A stretch of 64,000 nucleotides of DNA from Azorinus chamasolen (GCA_963576725.1 OY755241.1:59207071-59271070); one strand, 5' to 3'. Positions 1-12,033 are shown, counted from the first letter of the stretch. Notes: generated by a model not told the origin, from the sequence alone. Numbers and translations: made by a program.

Positions 1-986
1 GCACCGATATGAATCGAAGGGCAAGGTCAATTGCTTGGACTTCAGCTGTAAATATGGAAGATTTGTCGGGTAGTCTTACTTTAGAGGTATGAAATTTACT
101 GACAGATGCACAACCGACTTTATTTTCATCTTTAGAACCATCAGTGTATATGGGAATATGGTCAGGATACTGTGATTTAAGTTCTTCAAATTCGGATTGA
201 AATTCTAGTGCATTTGTAGAAGACTTTTGTTTAGAAGCCAGATGTAAGAATGAATGAATGAATGGTGTTTTACGGCCCATCGACACTGATGGCCAGATGT
301 AAGAAAACATGAGGTTGTTTGATAGTCCATGGCGCAATGTTTGAAACTTTATGTTGCCTAACAGAATCCATTCTTAGACCTGCAATTGACGAGGCAGGTC
401 TAAGACGGAGACCGATAGGCTTTATAGCATTAGGTTTCCTTTCATAAAGCATTTCATATTTGGGTTCAAAAATTATTTCATTAGCAGGATTGGTAGGATT
501 TGCCTTCACTTTAGTGACATAATTAAGAACTAATTGCTCTCTTCGAATGTATAAAGATGGTCCATTTGCTTCTACTAAAAGACTTTCGATTGGTGAGGGT
601 TTAAAAGCACCAAGGGAAAGCCGAAGTCCTTGATGGTGAATGGGGTCAAGAATCTTCAGGTAAGACTTTCTAGCTGATCCATATACAATGCTTCCATAAT
701 TCAGTTTAGAACGAATTAATGATCGGTAAAGGCACAGCAGCTCTTTCCGATCAGCTCCCCAGTCAGTGTGAGCTAAAACTCGAAGACTCGATTTAAGACA
801 TTTTGTTTTTAAATGCTTAATATGAGGTATAAATGATAACTTTTTGTCAAATATAAGTCCTAAAAATTTGGCTTGATCAACCACAGGGATTTGAATATTA
901 TTAAGATTTAAAACGGGGTCTTGGTGACAATTTCTTAACTGAAAGAAATGAACACATTGCGTTTTTGACTTTGAAAATTTTCATTA
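1..986 (-). pseudogene. NLR-B: divergent non-LTR retrotransposon, end of RT plus RNase H fragment
   Basis: Minus-strand remnant of an I-group non-LTR element. The frame at 270-884 matches the C-terminal RT/connector region of NLR-A (FDKKLSFIPHIKHLK, SIVYGSARKSYLKILDPIHHQG, PWTIK) but is clearly diverged, so it is a separate family or subfamily. Lower coordinates (about 1-236) read as the start of the RNase H domain, with YTDGSK and then SSIFTAEVQAIDLAL, which supply the first Asp and the Glu of the active site. The window edge removes the rest. The copy is interrupted by a 43-bp insertion at 249-291. At about 986 it abuts a Penelope-like element on the opposite strand, and upstream RT and endonuclease parts are missing. 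It is a relic, not an expressed gene. Confidence 0.85.
249..291 (-). mobile_element. 43-bp micro-insertion of an NLR-A 3' end with 12-bp TSD
   Basis: The insert consists only of the (ATTC)n tail plus the terminal stem-loop of NLR-A (minus orientation). It is flanked by perfect direct repeats GCCAGATGTAAG at 237-248 and 292-303. The duplication identifies target-primed insertion with extreme 5' truncation. Confidence 0.9.
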
Positions 987-2283
987 TTCCATGTTGAGCT
1001 CTTACGATTTCTCTACACTCTATACTACTTTACCTCAGCATCTTATAAAGGAAAAAATGATTAAATTGATAGAAAAAGCCTTTGCCAGAGAAAATAAAAT
1101 GTTCCTTGCTTGTAATGTTCAACGTTCATTCTTTTCGAATTCTGAAGTTGAAAATTACACAATGTGGACTTGCCTTGATGATTGTAGATCTTTAACATTT
1201 CTTTTAGATAACATATTTGTGCGCTATGGGGATACCATATATCGTCAAGTTGTTGGTATACCTATGGGAACAAATTGTGCCCCTCTTGTTGCAGATTTGT
1301 TTTTATATTGCTATGAGAAGGATTTCATGCTTAGTTTAAAACCTGATACACAATTTGACATTATTAGTGCTTTTAATAAAACGTCTAGGTATTTAGACGA
1401 TATTTTGAATTTGGGTACTCCTTATTTTGAAAATATGGTTTCTTCTATTTACCCAAAAGAACTTACTTTTAAACAAAGCGAACCCATCTGACATTCAGGC
1501 TTCCTTTTTAGATTTGAATCTTTCCATCACTAATGATAAAGTTTCGACTAAAATATACGATAAAAGGGAAGATTTCGATTTCAAAATTGTTAATTATCCT
1601 TTTCTAGATGGAGATGTTCCCCGGTCTACATCTTATGGGGTTTACATTTCTCAACTTATTCGCTTTGCCCGAGCCTGTTCTTTGCTAGAATATTTTAATA
1701 GTCGTAATTTAATTATCACTCGTAAACTTCTTAAGCAAGGCTACAGATATCATAAAATTCGGACAGCTTTTTCAAAATTTTATTATCGAAAATTACCCCT
1801 CATTAGTAAATATAACTGCAATTTACGGACGTTACTGCAACAAGGTATTTCTCATCCAGATTTCTATGGTGATGTTGTCTACAAACTTAGGAAAGTTCAT
1901 GGTCATATCCATTTTCACAATTTGTTTATTAAACGCATTAAAACTTCTAGGAAGAAAGGTTATGACCCTATTATATTGCAACACACTGCATGTTTGGTTA
2001 TCAACCCCTTTACAGTCAGTCGCTACGCTTTCCTCTTTGCTTCCACGACAGGCCGAGGGTAGTACTCTATGATGGGATGAGTTACCTTTTCTCTGTCGTG
2101 CCCTTAACAGCTTCCCTGCAGATTTTCTGTCTTCAGCAAAGTCATTGAGTACATATTTGACGGATTTTCACAGTTGTTATGCTGTGTTTTACATTTTGTA
2201 CTGTGATTACTGTCTTCTATGTTGTGGGGAAGTCCGGCGGGGATACCTTTATTAACAATGTTTGTTTAGCTAGGGTGACTTTG
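987..2283 (+). pseudogene. PLE copy 1: Penelope-like reverse transcriptase, frameshifted and 5' truncated
   Basis: Two overlapping frames (991-1491 and 1427-2062) make one broken reverse transcriptase. Frame 1 holds RT motif A (SYDFSTLYTTLP), motif B (VGIPMGTNCAPLVADLFLY) and motif C with YLDD (SRYLDDIL). Frame 2 carries the thumb and C-terminal region ending in TGRG and a stop. Compared with the copy at 42.3 kb, one extra T in a T-run near 1470 shifts the frame. No C-terminal GIY-YIG endonuclease is visible. The N-terminal RT fingers are missing; the sequence joins NLR-B at about 987. The non-coding 3' part (2063-2280, shared with 44218-44455) is cut by the next NLR-A tail. The family is Penelope-like by motif order and the LYTTLP signature, inferred without a database search. 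Confidence 0.85.
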
Positions 2284-4521
2284 AATGAATGAATGAATGA
2301 ATGGTGTTTTACGGCCCATCGACACTGATGGTCATATAGAGCCGAATAAATAATGTAAATAAAGCTATATGATGAAATCAAAGAAAGACAATCTCACTAG
2401 ATTATGTAAATGTCAGTCCCGATCAACAGGATTGTAAATAAAATAAGGATAAAACATAATCGACATTCTAAAAATATACCTTTTAAATTTTAGAATATAT
2501 ATTGATGGCTTTTAAAAAATCAAATATTTTTGGTATTTCTACCAGCTCAAACAGTTCCCTCAGGGAATCTGCTTGAAAGAACCTATCTCTGATTAAGATT
2601 AAATCAGGATATTCAATGAGAATGTGCTGAATTGTATAAGGCTCAAAACAAAATAAACATTCAGGTTGAACTTCACCTTTCAGTAAAAATGAATGAGTTA
2701 AAAAAGAATGTCCAATTCTTATTCTGGCCAATACGACCTCATCACGCCGAATTGGCAAGCATGAACAAAAATGTTCACCTAAAATAGGTTTAACAGCATG
2801 GAGCTTGTTATGAATTTCCTCATTCCAAGACTCCTGCCATTTATATAGAATATGTCTAGTAATTTGTGGTTTGAAATCCGAATACGGTATTCTCATATCA
2901 GATTCAGACGACTCAAGGGCAGACTTCGCTGCAAGGTCCGCCCTCTCGTTGCCCTGTATTCCACAATGACTAGGTATCCAACAAAATATTACATCTTTTG
3001 AATTAGACATTTCATGGTATATTAAAACAAGTTTTTTAATAAGAACATTTTTTGAAGAACATTTACTCAGAGATTGTAAAACAGAAAGAGAATCCGAAAA
3101 AATTATATGTTTACTATATGATTTTCCAGCAATATAATCAAGAGCTAAGTCAATAGCTTTGATCTCTGCTGAAAAAATGGAGGCATTATCGGGAAGCCGA
3201 AACTTTATCTCCGAGTCATCAGCCACAAAGGCAGCTGCAACTCTCTCATCATCTTTTGAACCATCAGTATATACTTGTTCATAATCTTCAAATCTTGAAA
3301 TTATTTCATTTAATTAAGAACTGAATTCAAGCGAGCTTGTTTCAGACTTTTTATGCCGTGTTAGTTCAAAGATAACTTTTGGTGGTTTAATAGTCCAAGG
3401 CGGTATAGATTCAATTTTAGTCTTTTCAATTAAAGACAAATCTATATCACTATTTTGAAAACTGTTTTTCATACGTATTCCGAAAGGTGGAATTACCATT
3501 TCGTTAGATTCAAATAAACGTTGATATTTAGGTCTAAAAACATTTTTATGAGCGGGATTTGATGGGTTTGAAGCTAATTTAGAGGTATACTGCATGGATA
3601 GTTTTTCACGACGAGAGTAAAGTGATGGCTCATTCGCCTCAACATATAAACTTTTAGCAGGGGATGTCCTAAAGGCACCCAATGCTAAATGTAAACCTTG
3701 GTGATGAATTGGATCAAGCATCTGCAAGTATGATTTCCTTGCAGAGCCATATACAACACTACCATAATCCAGTTTGGACCTCACTAAACTTCTATACAAT
3801 TTGAGCATTACATTGCGATCTGCACCCCATTCGGTATGTGCAAGAACGCGAAGCAATTTCAAAGTTTTCTGGCATTTAGCCTTTAAATATTTAATATGAG
3901 GTATAAAGGAAAGTTTTTTGTCAAAAATGACACCGAGAAATTTTGCCTGGTCTACAACAGGAATGGGATCACCATTCAAGTGCAACTCCGGGTCATTGTG
4001 AAATTTTCTCAGTTGACAGAAATGTACACAATTTGTTTTAGACTTGGAAAATTTAAAACCGTTTTCAGTAGCCCATTTTTGAGCTTTATCAATGGACTGT
4101 TGAAGTTGACGTTCAACAGTACGCATGTGTTTAGAACGGTAACAAATTAAAAAGTCATCAACATACAATGAACAATCCGTGTCATTAGTAATAGATTGAA
4201 CAATATTATTAATTTTAACATTAAATAGAGTAACTGACAAAATACTTCCTTGTGGAACACCCATTTCCTGTTTTTGCATATCAGAAAGAGTAGTTCCAAC
4301 GCGGACTTGAAATTCCCTATCATTTAAAAAGTTTTCAATAAAAACTGGAAGTCGACCTTTAAGTCCTGATTCATGAAGGTCTTTCATTATGCCATACTTC
4401 CAAGTTGTATCGTAAGCTTTCTCAAGATCAAAGAAGACAGCAACTAAGTGCTCCTTTCTTGATGAAAGCTTCGCGAATAAATGTTTCCAACCTAACTAAA
4501 TGATCATTTGTACTTCTTTGG
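2284..4521 (-). pseudogene. NLR-A copy: 3' UTR, RNase H and RT, broken
   Basis: Minus-strand, 5'-truncated I-group element. From its 3' end: (ATTC)n tail and 3' UTR (2284-2482), RNase H frame (2483 to about 3310), and RT frame (3314-4387) with GVPQGSILS and YVDD. An in-frame TTAATTAA near 3314 separates RT from RNase H, where sister copies read through an A-run. One extra T near 4456 breaks the upstream frame. Unlike two sister copies it retains the 41-nt segment between RT and RNase H (VIPPFGIRMKN). Its upstream end is cut at 4521 by the tail of another NLR-A copy. Confidence 0.9.
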
Positions 4522-7218
4522 AATGAATGAATGAATGAATGGTGTTTTACGGCCCATCGACACTGATGGTCATATAGAGCCGAATAAATAATGTAAATAA
4601 AACTATATGATGAAATCAAATAAAGACAATCTCACTAGATTATGTAAATGTCAAGTCCCGATCAACAGGATTGTAAATAAAATAAGGACAAAACATAATC
4701 GACATTCTAAAAATATACCTTTTAAATTTTAGAATATATATTAATGGCTTTTAAAAAATCAAATATTTTTGGTATCTCTACCAGCTCAAACAGTTCCCTC
4801 AGGGAATCTGCTTGAAAGAACCTATCTCTGATTAAGATTAAATCAGGACATTCAATGAGAATGTGCTGAATTGTATAAGGCTCAAAACAAAATAAACATT
4901 CAGGTTGAACTTCACCTTTCAGTAAAAATGAATGAGTTAAAAAAGAATGTCCAATTCTTATTCTGGCCAATACGACCTCATCACGCCGAATTGGCAAGCA
5001 TGAACAAAAATGTTCACCTAAAATAGGTTTAACAGCATGGAGCTTGTTATGAATTTCCTCATTCCAAGACTCCTGCCATTTATATAGAATATGTCTAGTA
5101 ATTTGTGGTTTGAAATCAGAATACGGTAATCTCATATCAGATTCAGGCGATTCAAGCGCAGACTTCGCTGCAATGTCCGCCCTCTCATTGCCCTGTATTC
5201 CACAATGACTAGGTATCCAACAAAATATTACATCTTTTGAATTAGACATTTCATGGTATTTTAAAACAAGTTTTTTAATAAGAACATTTTTTGTAGAACA
5301 TTTACTCAGAGATTGTAAAACAGAAAGAGAATCCGAAAAGATTATATGTTTACTATATGATTTTCCAGCAATATAATCAAGAGCTAAATCAATAGCTTTG
5401 ATCTCTGCTGAAAAAATGGAGGCATTATCAGGAAGCCGAAATTTTGTCTCTGTGTCATCAGCCACAAAGGCAGCTGCGACTCTCTCATCATCTTTTGAAC
5501 CATCAGTATAAACTTGTTCATAATCTTCAAATCTTGAAATTATTTCATTTAAAAAAGAACTGAATTCAAGCGAGCTCGTTTCAGACTTTTTATGCCGTGT
5601 TAGTTCAAAGATAACTTTTGGTGGTTTAATAGTCCAAGGTGGTATAGATTCAACTTTAGTCTTTTCAACCAAAGACAAATCTATATCACTATTTTGAAAA
5701 CTGTTTTTCAAATAAACGTTGATATTTAGGTCTAAAAACATTTTTATGAGCGGGATTTGATGGGTTTGAAGCTAATTTAGAGGTATACTGCATGGATAGT
5801 TTTCCACGACGAGAGTAAAGTGATGGCTCATTCGCCTCAACATATAAACTTTTAGCAGGGGATGTTCTAAAGGCACCCAATGCTAAACGTAAACCTTGGT
5901 GATGAATTGGATCAAGCATCTGCAAGTATGATTTCCTTGCAGAGCCATATACAACACTACCATAATCCAGTTTGGACCTCACTAAACTTCTATACAATTT
6001 GAGCAATACATTGCGATCTGCACCCCATTCGGTATGTGCAAGAACGCGAAGCAATTTCAGTGTTTTCTGGCATTTAGCCTTTAAATATTTAATATGAGGT
6101 ATAAAGGAAAGTTTTTTGTCAAAAATGACACCGAGAAATTTCGCCTGGTCTGCAACAGGAATGGGATCACCATTCAAGTGCAACTCCGGGTCATTGTGGA
6201 ATTTTCTCAGTTGACAGAAATGCACACAATTTGTTTTAGACTTTGAAAATCTAAAACCGTTTTCAGTAGCCCATTTTTGAGCTTTATCAATGGACTGTTG
6301 AAGTTGACGTTCAACAGTACGCATGTGTTTAGAACGGTAACAAATTAAAAAGTCATCAACATACAATGAACAATCCGTGTCATTAGTAATAGATTGAACA
6401 ATATTATTAATTTTAACATTAAATAGAGTAACTGACAAAATACTTCCTTGTGGAACACCCATTTCCTGTTTTTGCATATCAGAAAGAGTAGTTCCAACGC
6501 GGACTTGAAATTCCCTATCATTTAAAAAGTTTTCAATAAAAACTGGAAGTCGACCTTTAAGTCCAGATTCATGAAGGTCTTTCATTATGCCATACTTCCA
6601 AGTTGTATCGTAAGCTTTCTCAAGATCAAAGAAGACAGCAACTAAGTGCTCCTTCTTGATGAAAGCTTCACGAATAAATGTTTCCAACCTAACTAAATGA
6701 TCATTTGTACTTCTTTGGCTCCTGAATCCACTTTGATACTCCGTAATGAGGTTGTTGGATTCAAGATACCAAACAAGTCTTGCGTTAATCATGCGCTCTA
6801 AAGTTTTACATACGCAGCTCGTCAAGGCTATAGGACGATAATTATTTGGATCTGTGTTATCTTTCCCTGGTTTTGGAACAGGGATAACTGTTGCCTGTTT
6901 CCAAAACTTGGGCAATTTACCACTTGACCATATATGGTTAAAAATATCTAAAAGAACATGTATACAATTTGAAGGCAAGTGCTTAAGGAATTGATAATGA
7001 ATGTCATCAGGTCCAACAGCTGTATCGTGCGATTTATTAAGAGAATCAAACAATTCTCTCTCAGTAAAAGGTAAATTGTAGCTTTCAGTGTTATGAGAGG
7101 TAAAATTAAGTTTTTCCTTTTCTTTACTCTTTTTAATGTTTCTAAATTCAGGAGTAGACTTAGCTGATGAAGAGTTTTTAGCAAAAGCATCAGCTAAGGA
7201 ATTGGCTATATCTTTTAC
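4522..7218 (-). pseudogene. NLR-A copy with separate RT and RNase H frames
   Basis: 5'-truncated minus-strand copy. The RNase H frame (4722-5741, 339 aa) has the catalytic set D80 (YTDGSK), E113 (SAEIKA), D137 (FSDSLS) and D189 (ERADIAA), then a CX2CX7HX4C knuckle (CLFC...HILIEC). The RT frame (5689-7053, open to about 7218) has motif A FFDLEKAYD, GVPQGSILS and YVDDF. The two frames overlap by 53 nt because of a 41-nt deletion between TTC repeats at about 5708. The same deletion is present at about 22557. The sequence is nearly identical to 21.5-24.06 kb. The 3' UTR and tail are at 4522-4721. The break at 7218 leaves no endonuclease domain. Confidence 0.9.
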
Positions 7219-7224
7219 AGAATA

Positions 7225-7700
7225 TTCTCCAGAATATTTGCATTTTTAGCAGACAAGAAGATTCCTGCAATGAATGGGGGCACACACTTTCTTTTTCTAG
7301 CTGCTACAACCTTGACATCAACATTTGTTTTTGCTTTACAGAAATTGCTCTGCACAGTGACTTTTGACTATCTTCTACAGGATGTTGCTCATTGCAAATA
7401 TTGGATGGCATCACTGAGTTCACCTCTACCCGGAGGAAAAAATCCCAGTCTTTCTGAAGGCACTGACAAGGTTGCTTGGGGAAAATGCTTTTAAGTAGGC
7501 TTTTGATGACAGCTCACTAACAACATATCTGTTTATAACATGCCCAGGATTCTGTCTCGTATAGGTTTGGCATTCTGAATTGTAGATGGCTATGAGTGGA
7601 CAAAAACAGGCAACCTCTAAAGGCTGAGTCACATGAGATGTTTTTGGTGGCAGCACGTAATACAATTCCATGGTTTTACCTTTTTACCTTCTAATTAATA
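7225..7700 (-). pseudogene. pogo/Tigger-like DDE transposase, C-terminal relic
   Basis: The minus frame at 7426-7671 reads LPPKTSHVTQPLEVACFCPL, then ELSSKAYLKAFSPSNL and AFRKTGIF. This is the hallmark tail of the DDE_1 (pogo/Tigger/jerky) transposase domain, covering the final catalytic-core helices. A further frame downstream (about 7230-7370) reads KAKTNVDV..ARKRKCVPPF, like the basic tail of the same family. The first two catalytic aspartates and the DNA-binding half are absent, so this is a dead fragment. A matching N-terminal relic lies at 29.4-29.8 kb, but nothing shows that they belong to one element. Confidence 0.7.
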
Positions 7701-8105
7701 TAAGTATGTAAATGAGTTTATTAGCATGCATATATCTTAGAATGTTTCTCTGCTATTAATTCAATTTCCGCTAATTTTTAAACAGACAACGTCTGCTGTA
7801 GTCATTATAAAACCGCAAAAAATTGCTAATGTAAATTATGGTGGGTGGGGTAAAATTGAAAGGTCTAAAAAGTTACTACAGTACAAGCCACGCGGATTTT
7901 TTGTTTTCCGTTTTACCAGCGCGGACAAAATTATTTGAGAGCGGGTTTCCAGCACGGACAATTTTTATGGATCACCGCGGACAAATTCTGTGTCCACCGC
8001 GGACCGAAATTTACCCTACGGGATATTACCGCCGCCGAGCCATCGCTGTCCGTGCTGATATCAGCGTGGATTGCGGGGCATCACAGCGGACACTACCTTT
8101 ATGAC
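7678..8105 (+). repeat. Repeat pair: AT-rich module plus GC-rich 'CCGCGGAC' module
   Basis: 7678-7860 is similar to 27993-28175 (both contain ACCTTCTAAT...ATG/ATGAG and end in GTGGGTGGGG). The adjoining GC-rich stretch 7866-8105, full of GCGGAC words, reappears inverted at 27594-27850; both contain CAGTACAAGCCACGCGGA or its complement. It is a non-coding dispersed repeat of unknown class. The short frames across it are not conserved. Confidence 0.5.
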
Positions 8106-8503
8106 TGGCAGTCGTTTAATCGATTTAGGTATAAATTATTTAGATAAGATATATACAAAAGCTTACATGTATATATAAATACATATTTGCATTTTTTTTT
8201 TTCAACTGAAGAAACGCATATTGAATATACTGTCAGATCTAGAATTCAAAATGAAATTAGATAGCATACGTATATAGATAGCCTTCACCCAAAACCCGAG
8301 ACTGAAACGGTTTCTTTCTGCTAAAACTACAATTTATAGTCAGATTTTAACGATTACCAGACTGTAAATGCTCGAGAAAAAAGAAATAGATACAAAATAT
8401 CAGCAGCAATTGTTTTCACAATCTGATTTTCAGAAAATGCGTAGCGCAGAGATTATAGATATCAGGAGCACTCGGTCATATTTGTTTCGACCCCACGCGC
8501 GTA
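8106..8503. other. Non-coding stretch, nothing recognised
   Basis: AT-rich sequence with stops in all frames and no motif or repeat family that I recognise. Confidence 0.4.
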
Positions 8504-8765
8504 TTAACCCTTTCCCTGTTCTATATGTGTTCCAAATTTAAATACAAATGTACATGTACCTACTGAATATTCATGGACAAAAGTTATAATGAATTATGGA
8601 AGGTGGAGCATTGTAGACATTTTAGGAAAGCAAATAAACAGATCTATAAAATTCTATTAGCAAAGTGAGTAGACCCTGATCAGACGGTTCCTCTAGGAGC
8701 GGTCTGATCTAGGTCTATTCTCTTGACAAATGCGTGAAAACAGGTTTATATGAGGGAAAGGGTAA
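8504..8765. mobile_element. piggyBac-like MITE with internal palindrome
   Basis: Starts TTAA-CCCTTTCCCTG and ends AGGGAAAGGG-TAAA, so the termini are inverted repeats next to TTAA or near-TTAA, the target of piggyBac transposons. Inside, at about 8663-8722, is an imperfect palindrome (GTAGACCCTGATCAGAC...GTCTGATCTAGGTCTATT). About 262 bp, non-coding. Confidence 0.6.
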
Positions 8766-9397
8766 AGGGGTGGAGAGTTGTATCCAACCATTATTTGTTG
8801 AAATACTTTTTTTGAAACCTTAACACTTTACTCCATAGTTTGTGTTCAGTATTGAAGACAGATGTTTGATTAAAACAGGCTGAATGGGACCATTTTGCAT
8901 TTTTCTCAGCCTGCTTTAAGCTACCGTCTACTGTGATATAGAAATATTTCTTATGGCGCATATTCATGAATGTATCAAGTGGAACTATTTTTGAGTGGAG
9001 GAATGGATTAACGCACTATAATGAGTACCTATGGAGTAAAGGGTTGAACTGGGTATCATTCGACGAAGAGATGCAAACATAAATAATTATAAAGTTAGAA
9101 ACGCATCTACACTAATACACCGCATCTACACTAATAATCTATACTGTTACAGCTATTCTTGTTTGACCGACCATGTAGTGCAGCTACAAGATTTAAGTTG
9201 ATATCAGAATTAAGATGAAAACTATTGTAGCTTATTGTATTATAATTTATTTTGAAACGGCGCAAAGCAGTCGCCTGCATAAATCATTACTCTGTATAAA
9301 AGAGCCACCTGAAATAACAGATAGCCAAATATTGGTATGTCGTTGTCTTTCAGATGAGTTCAAAGCTGCGATCGTAATGTTATTCATTTAAGTCATA
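8766..9397. other. Non-coding stretch
   Basis: No open frame of note. It holds unique-looking AT-rich sequence and a short direct duplication, ATCTACACTAATA, at about 9104-9133. Nothing else is recognised. Confidence 0.4.
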
Positions 9398-9545
9398 TTA
9401 ACCCTTTTCATGCTAGTAGCATATATTGACGCAATTTAAAAACAGTGCAGACACAGATCAGACAGCTCTTAGAGGCTGTATGATCAGGGTGTGCATTGGT
9501 TTCTTATAGGATCTGTCAAGCATAAATTGCCATTCGTCCTGGGGA
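9398..9545. mobile_element. Partial piggyBac-like MITE
   Basis: Begins TTAACCCTTTTCATG and contains the palindromic core CAGACACAGATCAGACAGCTCTTAG..GTATGATCAGG. The right terminus is degenerate near 9545. Confidence 0.45.
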
Positions 9546-9615
9546 AATTATTACTCTATTACCAATATAAAAGTTGAAATGATAGATAGTCATACGTAAT
9601 CCATTCATATCTGCG

Positions 9616-9800
9616 GGAAGAGAGAGGGAGAAGAAGAGAGAGAGAAGGGGGGAAGAGAGAGGGACACACACAGAGACAGAAAGAGAGACACAGACAGATA
9701 GATAGGGACAGCCACAGACAGACAGAGAGGGAGAGTAAGAGGTGGAAGAGACGGACAGAGAGAGAGGAGAGAGACGGGGGAGAGACGGAGAGAGAGATTT
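9616..9800. repeat. Long (GA)n-type purine-rich simple repeat
   Basis: About 185 bp, nearly all purine on the plus strand (GAGAGA, GGGAGA, GACAGA words). It generates spurious Ser/Leu-rich and Arg/Glu-rich frames on both strands (9559-9963), which are not genes. Confidence 0.85.
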
Positions 9801-10224
9801 TGACGTCCCTTCTGGCCGTGTGATTGCGTATCATTGTAAATGTTTATTTGGGGGAGAGGACTTCTTAGAAACAACAACAACTGTACACAGAGAGAGGGAC
9901 AGGGACGGTGAGGAAATATATTATGGGCTTATTAATTATGTATCGGACAATAACAAAGTCTAAAACATGATAAATATTTCATTTTAATACAGTGCCCCTG
10001 TATTGATTCACAGGTGCTCGTAGCATGCTATGTCTCCACGACAACAACAGACAAATTCAATATAACTGGTCTATAAGGCCTTGTCCGATCTGATAGCATG
10101 GATGGATATCTTGTATTAACAATTTCTTAAAATAATACTTACATGTAAAATAACATTGACTGGTTTTAAACCTAACGTCAAACCCTCACCGACATCAATT
10201 TCAAGCTTATAGAGATTGTTTTAT

Positions 10225-10473
10225 TTAACATTTCCCTGTTCTATGTTTATTCAAAATTTCAATACTTACTGAATATTCATGGACAAAAATAGTTATAAAT
10301 GAAATATGGAAGGGGGGACACAGCAGCTATTTAACAAAGCAAAGAAATATATCTATCAAATTCTATTAGCAAACAGAGTAGACCCTGATCAGACGGCTCC
10401 TCTAAGAGGTCAGAGAAGACCCTTCTCTGTTTGCAATTGCGTGAAAACACGTTCATATGAGGGAAAGGGTTAA
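10225..10473. mobile_element. piggyBac-like MITE with internal palindrome
   Basis: TTAA is present at both ends (10225-10228 and 10470-10473), with TTAACATTTCCCTG on the left and AGGGAAAGGGTTAA on the right. The palindrome at about 10372-10435 has GTAGACCCTGATCAGACGGC opposed to GTCAGAGAAGACCCTTCTCT. It is about 249 bp and shares its layout with 8504-8765, including the TGAATATTCATGGACAAA segment. Confidence 0.7.
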
Positions 10474-11315
10474 AGTACAATATGGAGAAATTTTTAATAC
10501 ATAATACCCATTCATTCTATATTTAATATTGTGGGAAATATAGATGGCCGCTCATCAATTATGAAGAGCAATATCAATTATTGGTGATTGACACGCCTAT
10601 AGGTGACAGTTGATTGGATTATGTCTTTTCAATGGGTGGGTCTTAAAGATACTGAACCAATGAGCTGTGACATCTTGATAGTAGCAAAAGAGCGGAAATA
10701 CCCGATAGTCTTTCTTTGAAGTTGTCGGAACTTTATTGATGACCAAATAATTAACACAATGATGACCATAAATCAATGACCCCCTGCGCTGAAACACCAA
10801 GGTAGTTTCCGTACATTGTAGAACACGCAAAGCGATCATTGTTTTAATGTATGACCAAAACATTTGACCCTCATTATACTGAATTATCGTCCGCTTAAAA
10901 AATGTAGTCTGCAAAATAAATGAAATAAGCATTGCTTTAGTTCGTTGAAAACAAACAGAAAAATGAGTCCGACATATTTGACCCTAGTAACACTCTGGGA
11001 AACTCATCATCTGTTCAGTATACAAACTGTTTGTAAATATTAAGGAAGCCACGCTCGGTGGGCTAAGGGTTGATCTGCATATTTTTTTTTATCTTTTTAA
11101 ACTTTCAGGGTCCTATAGAGAATGTCCAAGTTACCTACATTTATTATGCTGAAAGAATTTGCTTTTAAAAAAATGTTTTTTTTGTTTTCTTACCGGGTTT
11201 CCTTCTGTCTTCTTTTAAAATAAAAATCGACTAAATTTTGTTTCCGCGTAAAAACATCGAATTAGCGTTAGTGTATCATTTTCAAAGGCAAGTGACTGCT
11301 TAATGCGGTGTGCGG
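10474..11315. other. Non-coding stretch
   Basis: No recognised coding, RNA or repeat feature apart from short T- and A-runs. The minus frame at 10597-10932 has no recognised domain and no coding-like context. Confidence 0.4.
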
Positions 11316-11415
11316 AAAAATGCCGCTGGAAAAAAAATGCCACCGGAAAAAATGCCACCCCGATTTGGAAAAATGCCATTGGAATATATGCCACTGGAAA
11401 AAATGCCACCCTTTT
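11316..11415 (+). repeat. Short minisatellite, ATGCCACYGGAAAAA units
   Basis: About six imperfect copies of a 14-20 bp unit (AAAATGCCACCGGAAA and variants). The plus and minus frames through it are repeat artefacts. Confidence 0.75.
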
Positions 11416-11599
11416 TTCAAAATTATATTTTATCCTTTTTTTAAGGCCCCAAATAGGGGGCAAAGGTCGGGGGCAAATGTCCGTAAACCGAAATACCGAT
11501 ATCATGAATATTAAATATATTTTGAAAAATAGCTTATGTACTGAGGCTGATTTGGTATTGGAACAAAACTATAGAGTTAGATTCTACATAAATTCATAA

Positions 11600-11675
11600 G
11601 CAAACAGAGAATACCCTGATCACACGGTTTCTATAAGAGCCATCGTATCCGTGTCTACTCTGTTTGCAAGCACGT
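11600..11675. repeat. Palindromic core of the 'GCAAACAG-GTAGACC' family
   Basis: AGCAAACAGAGAATACCCTG...GTGTCTACTCTGTTTGC forms an imperfect hairpin. It is the same core as that inside the piggyBac-like MITEs, but clear outer termini are not visible. Confidence 0.55.
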
Positions 11676-11779
11676 GAAAAGCGTCGATGCTCTCAGAATT
11701 TTTACTTCTGTTGCCGGGTCATGTCAGACGTGCGGATCTCTAGCTGAAGCGTAACCTAAAGTTTGGTTGTCGGTGGGTT

Positions 11780-12033
11780 TCAACCATTTCCCTGTTTAAT
11801 ATTTATGTCGGAAAAGATGACATCATGCTATTTATAAGTTGATTTTTATAATGGTGTAGGTACGCGGTCCATGACTTTTCTTGGTACTTGTAGAAAATGT
11901 AGAGTCAGATCTTATATAATTTCACAAGTAAACATAGCTGGTCCCGATCATACGATTCCAATAGGCGCCTTCAGATCTTGGTCTACTCTGTTTGCAAAGG
12001 CATGGACATTGTTTATATATGGTAAAGGGATAA
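11780..12033. mobile_element. Degenerate piggyBac-like MITE
   Basis: Left end TTCAACCATTTCCCTG and right end GGTAAAGGGATAA. The internal palindrome at about 11926-12000 ends in TCTACTCTGTTTGCAAA. About 254 bp. The termini are diverged from TTAA/CCCTTT. Confidence 0.5.

Noticed and set aside
2063..2283. Hammerhead ribozyme in PLE non-coding ends
   Set aside because: Penelope-like elements often carry hammerheads, but I found no CTGANGA plus GAAA core with suitable stems here or at 44218-44780.
9559..9963. Ser/Leu-rich frames at 9.6-9.9 kb
   Set aside because: Translation of the GA-rich simple repeat on both strands.
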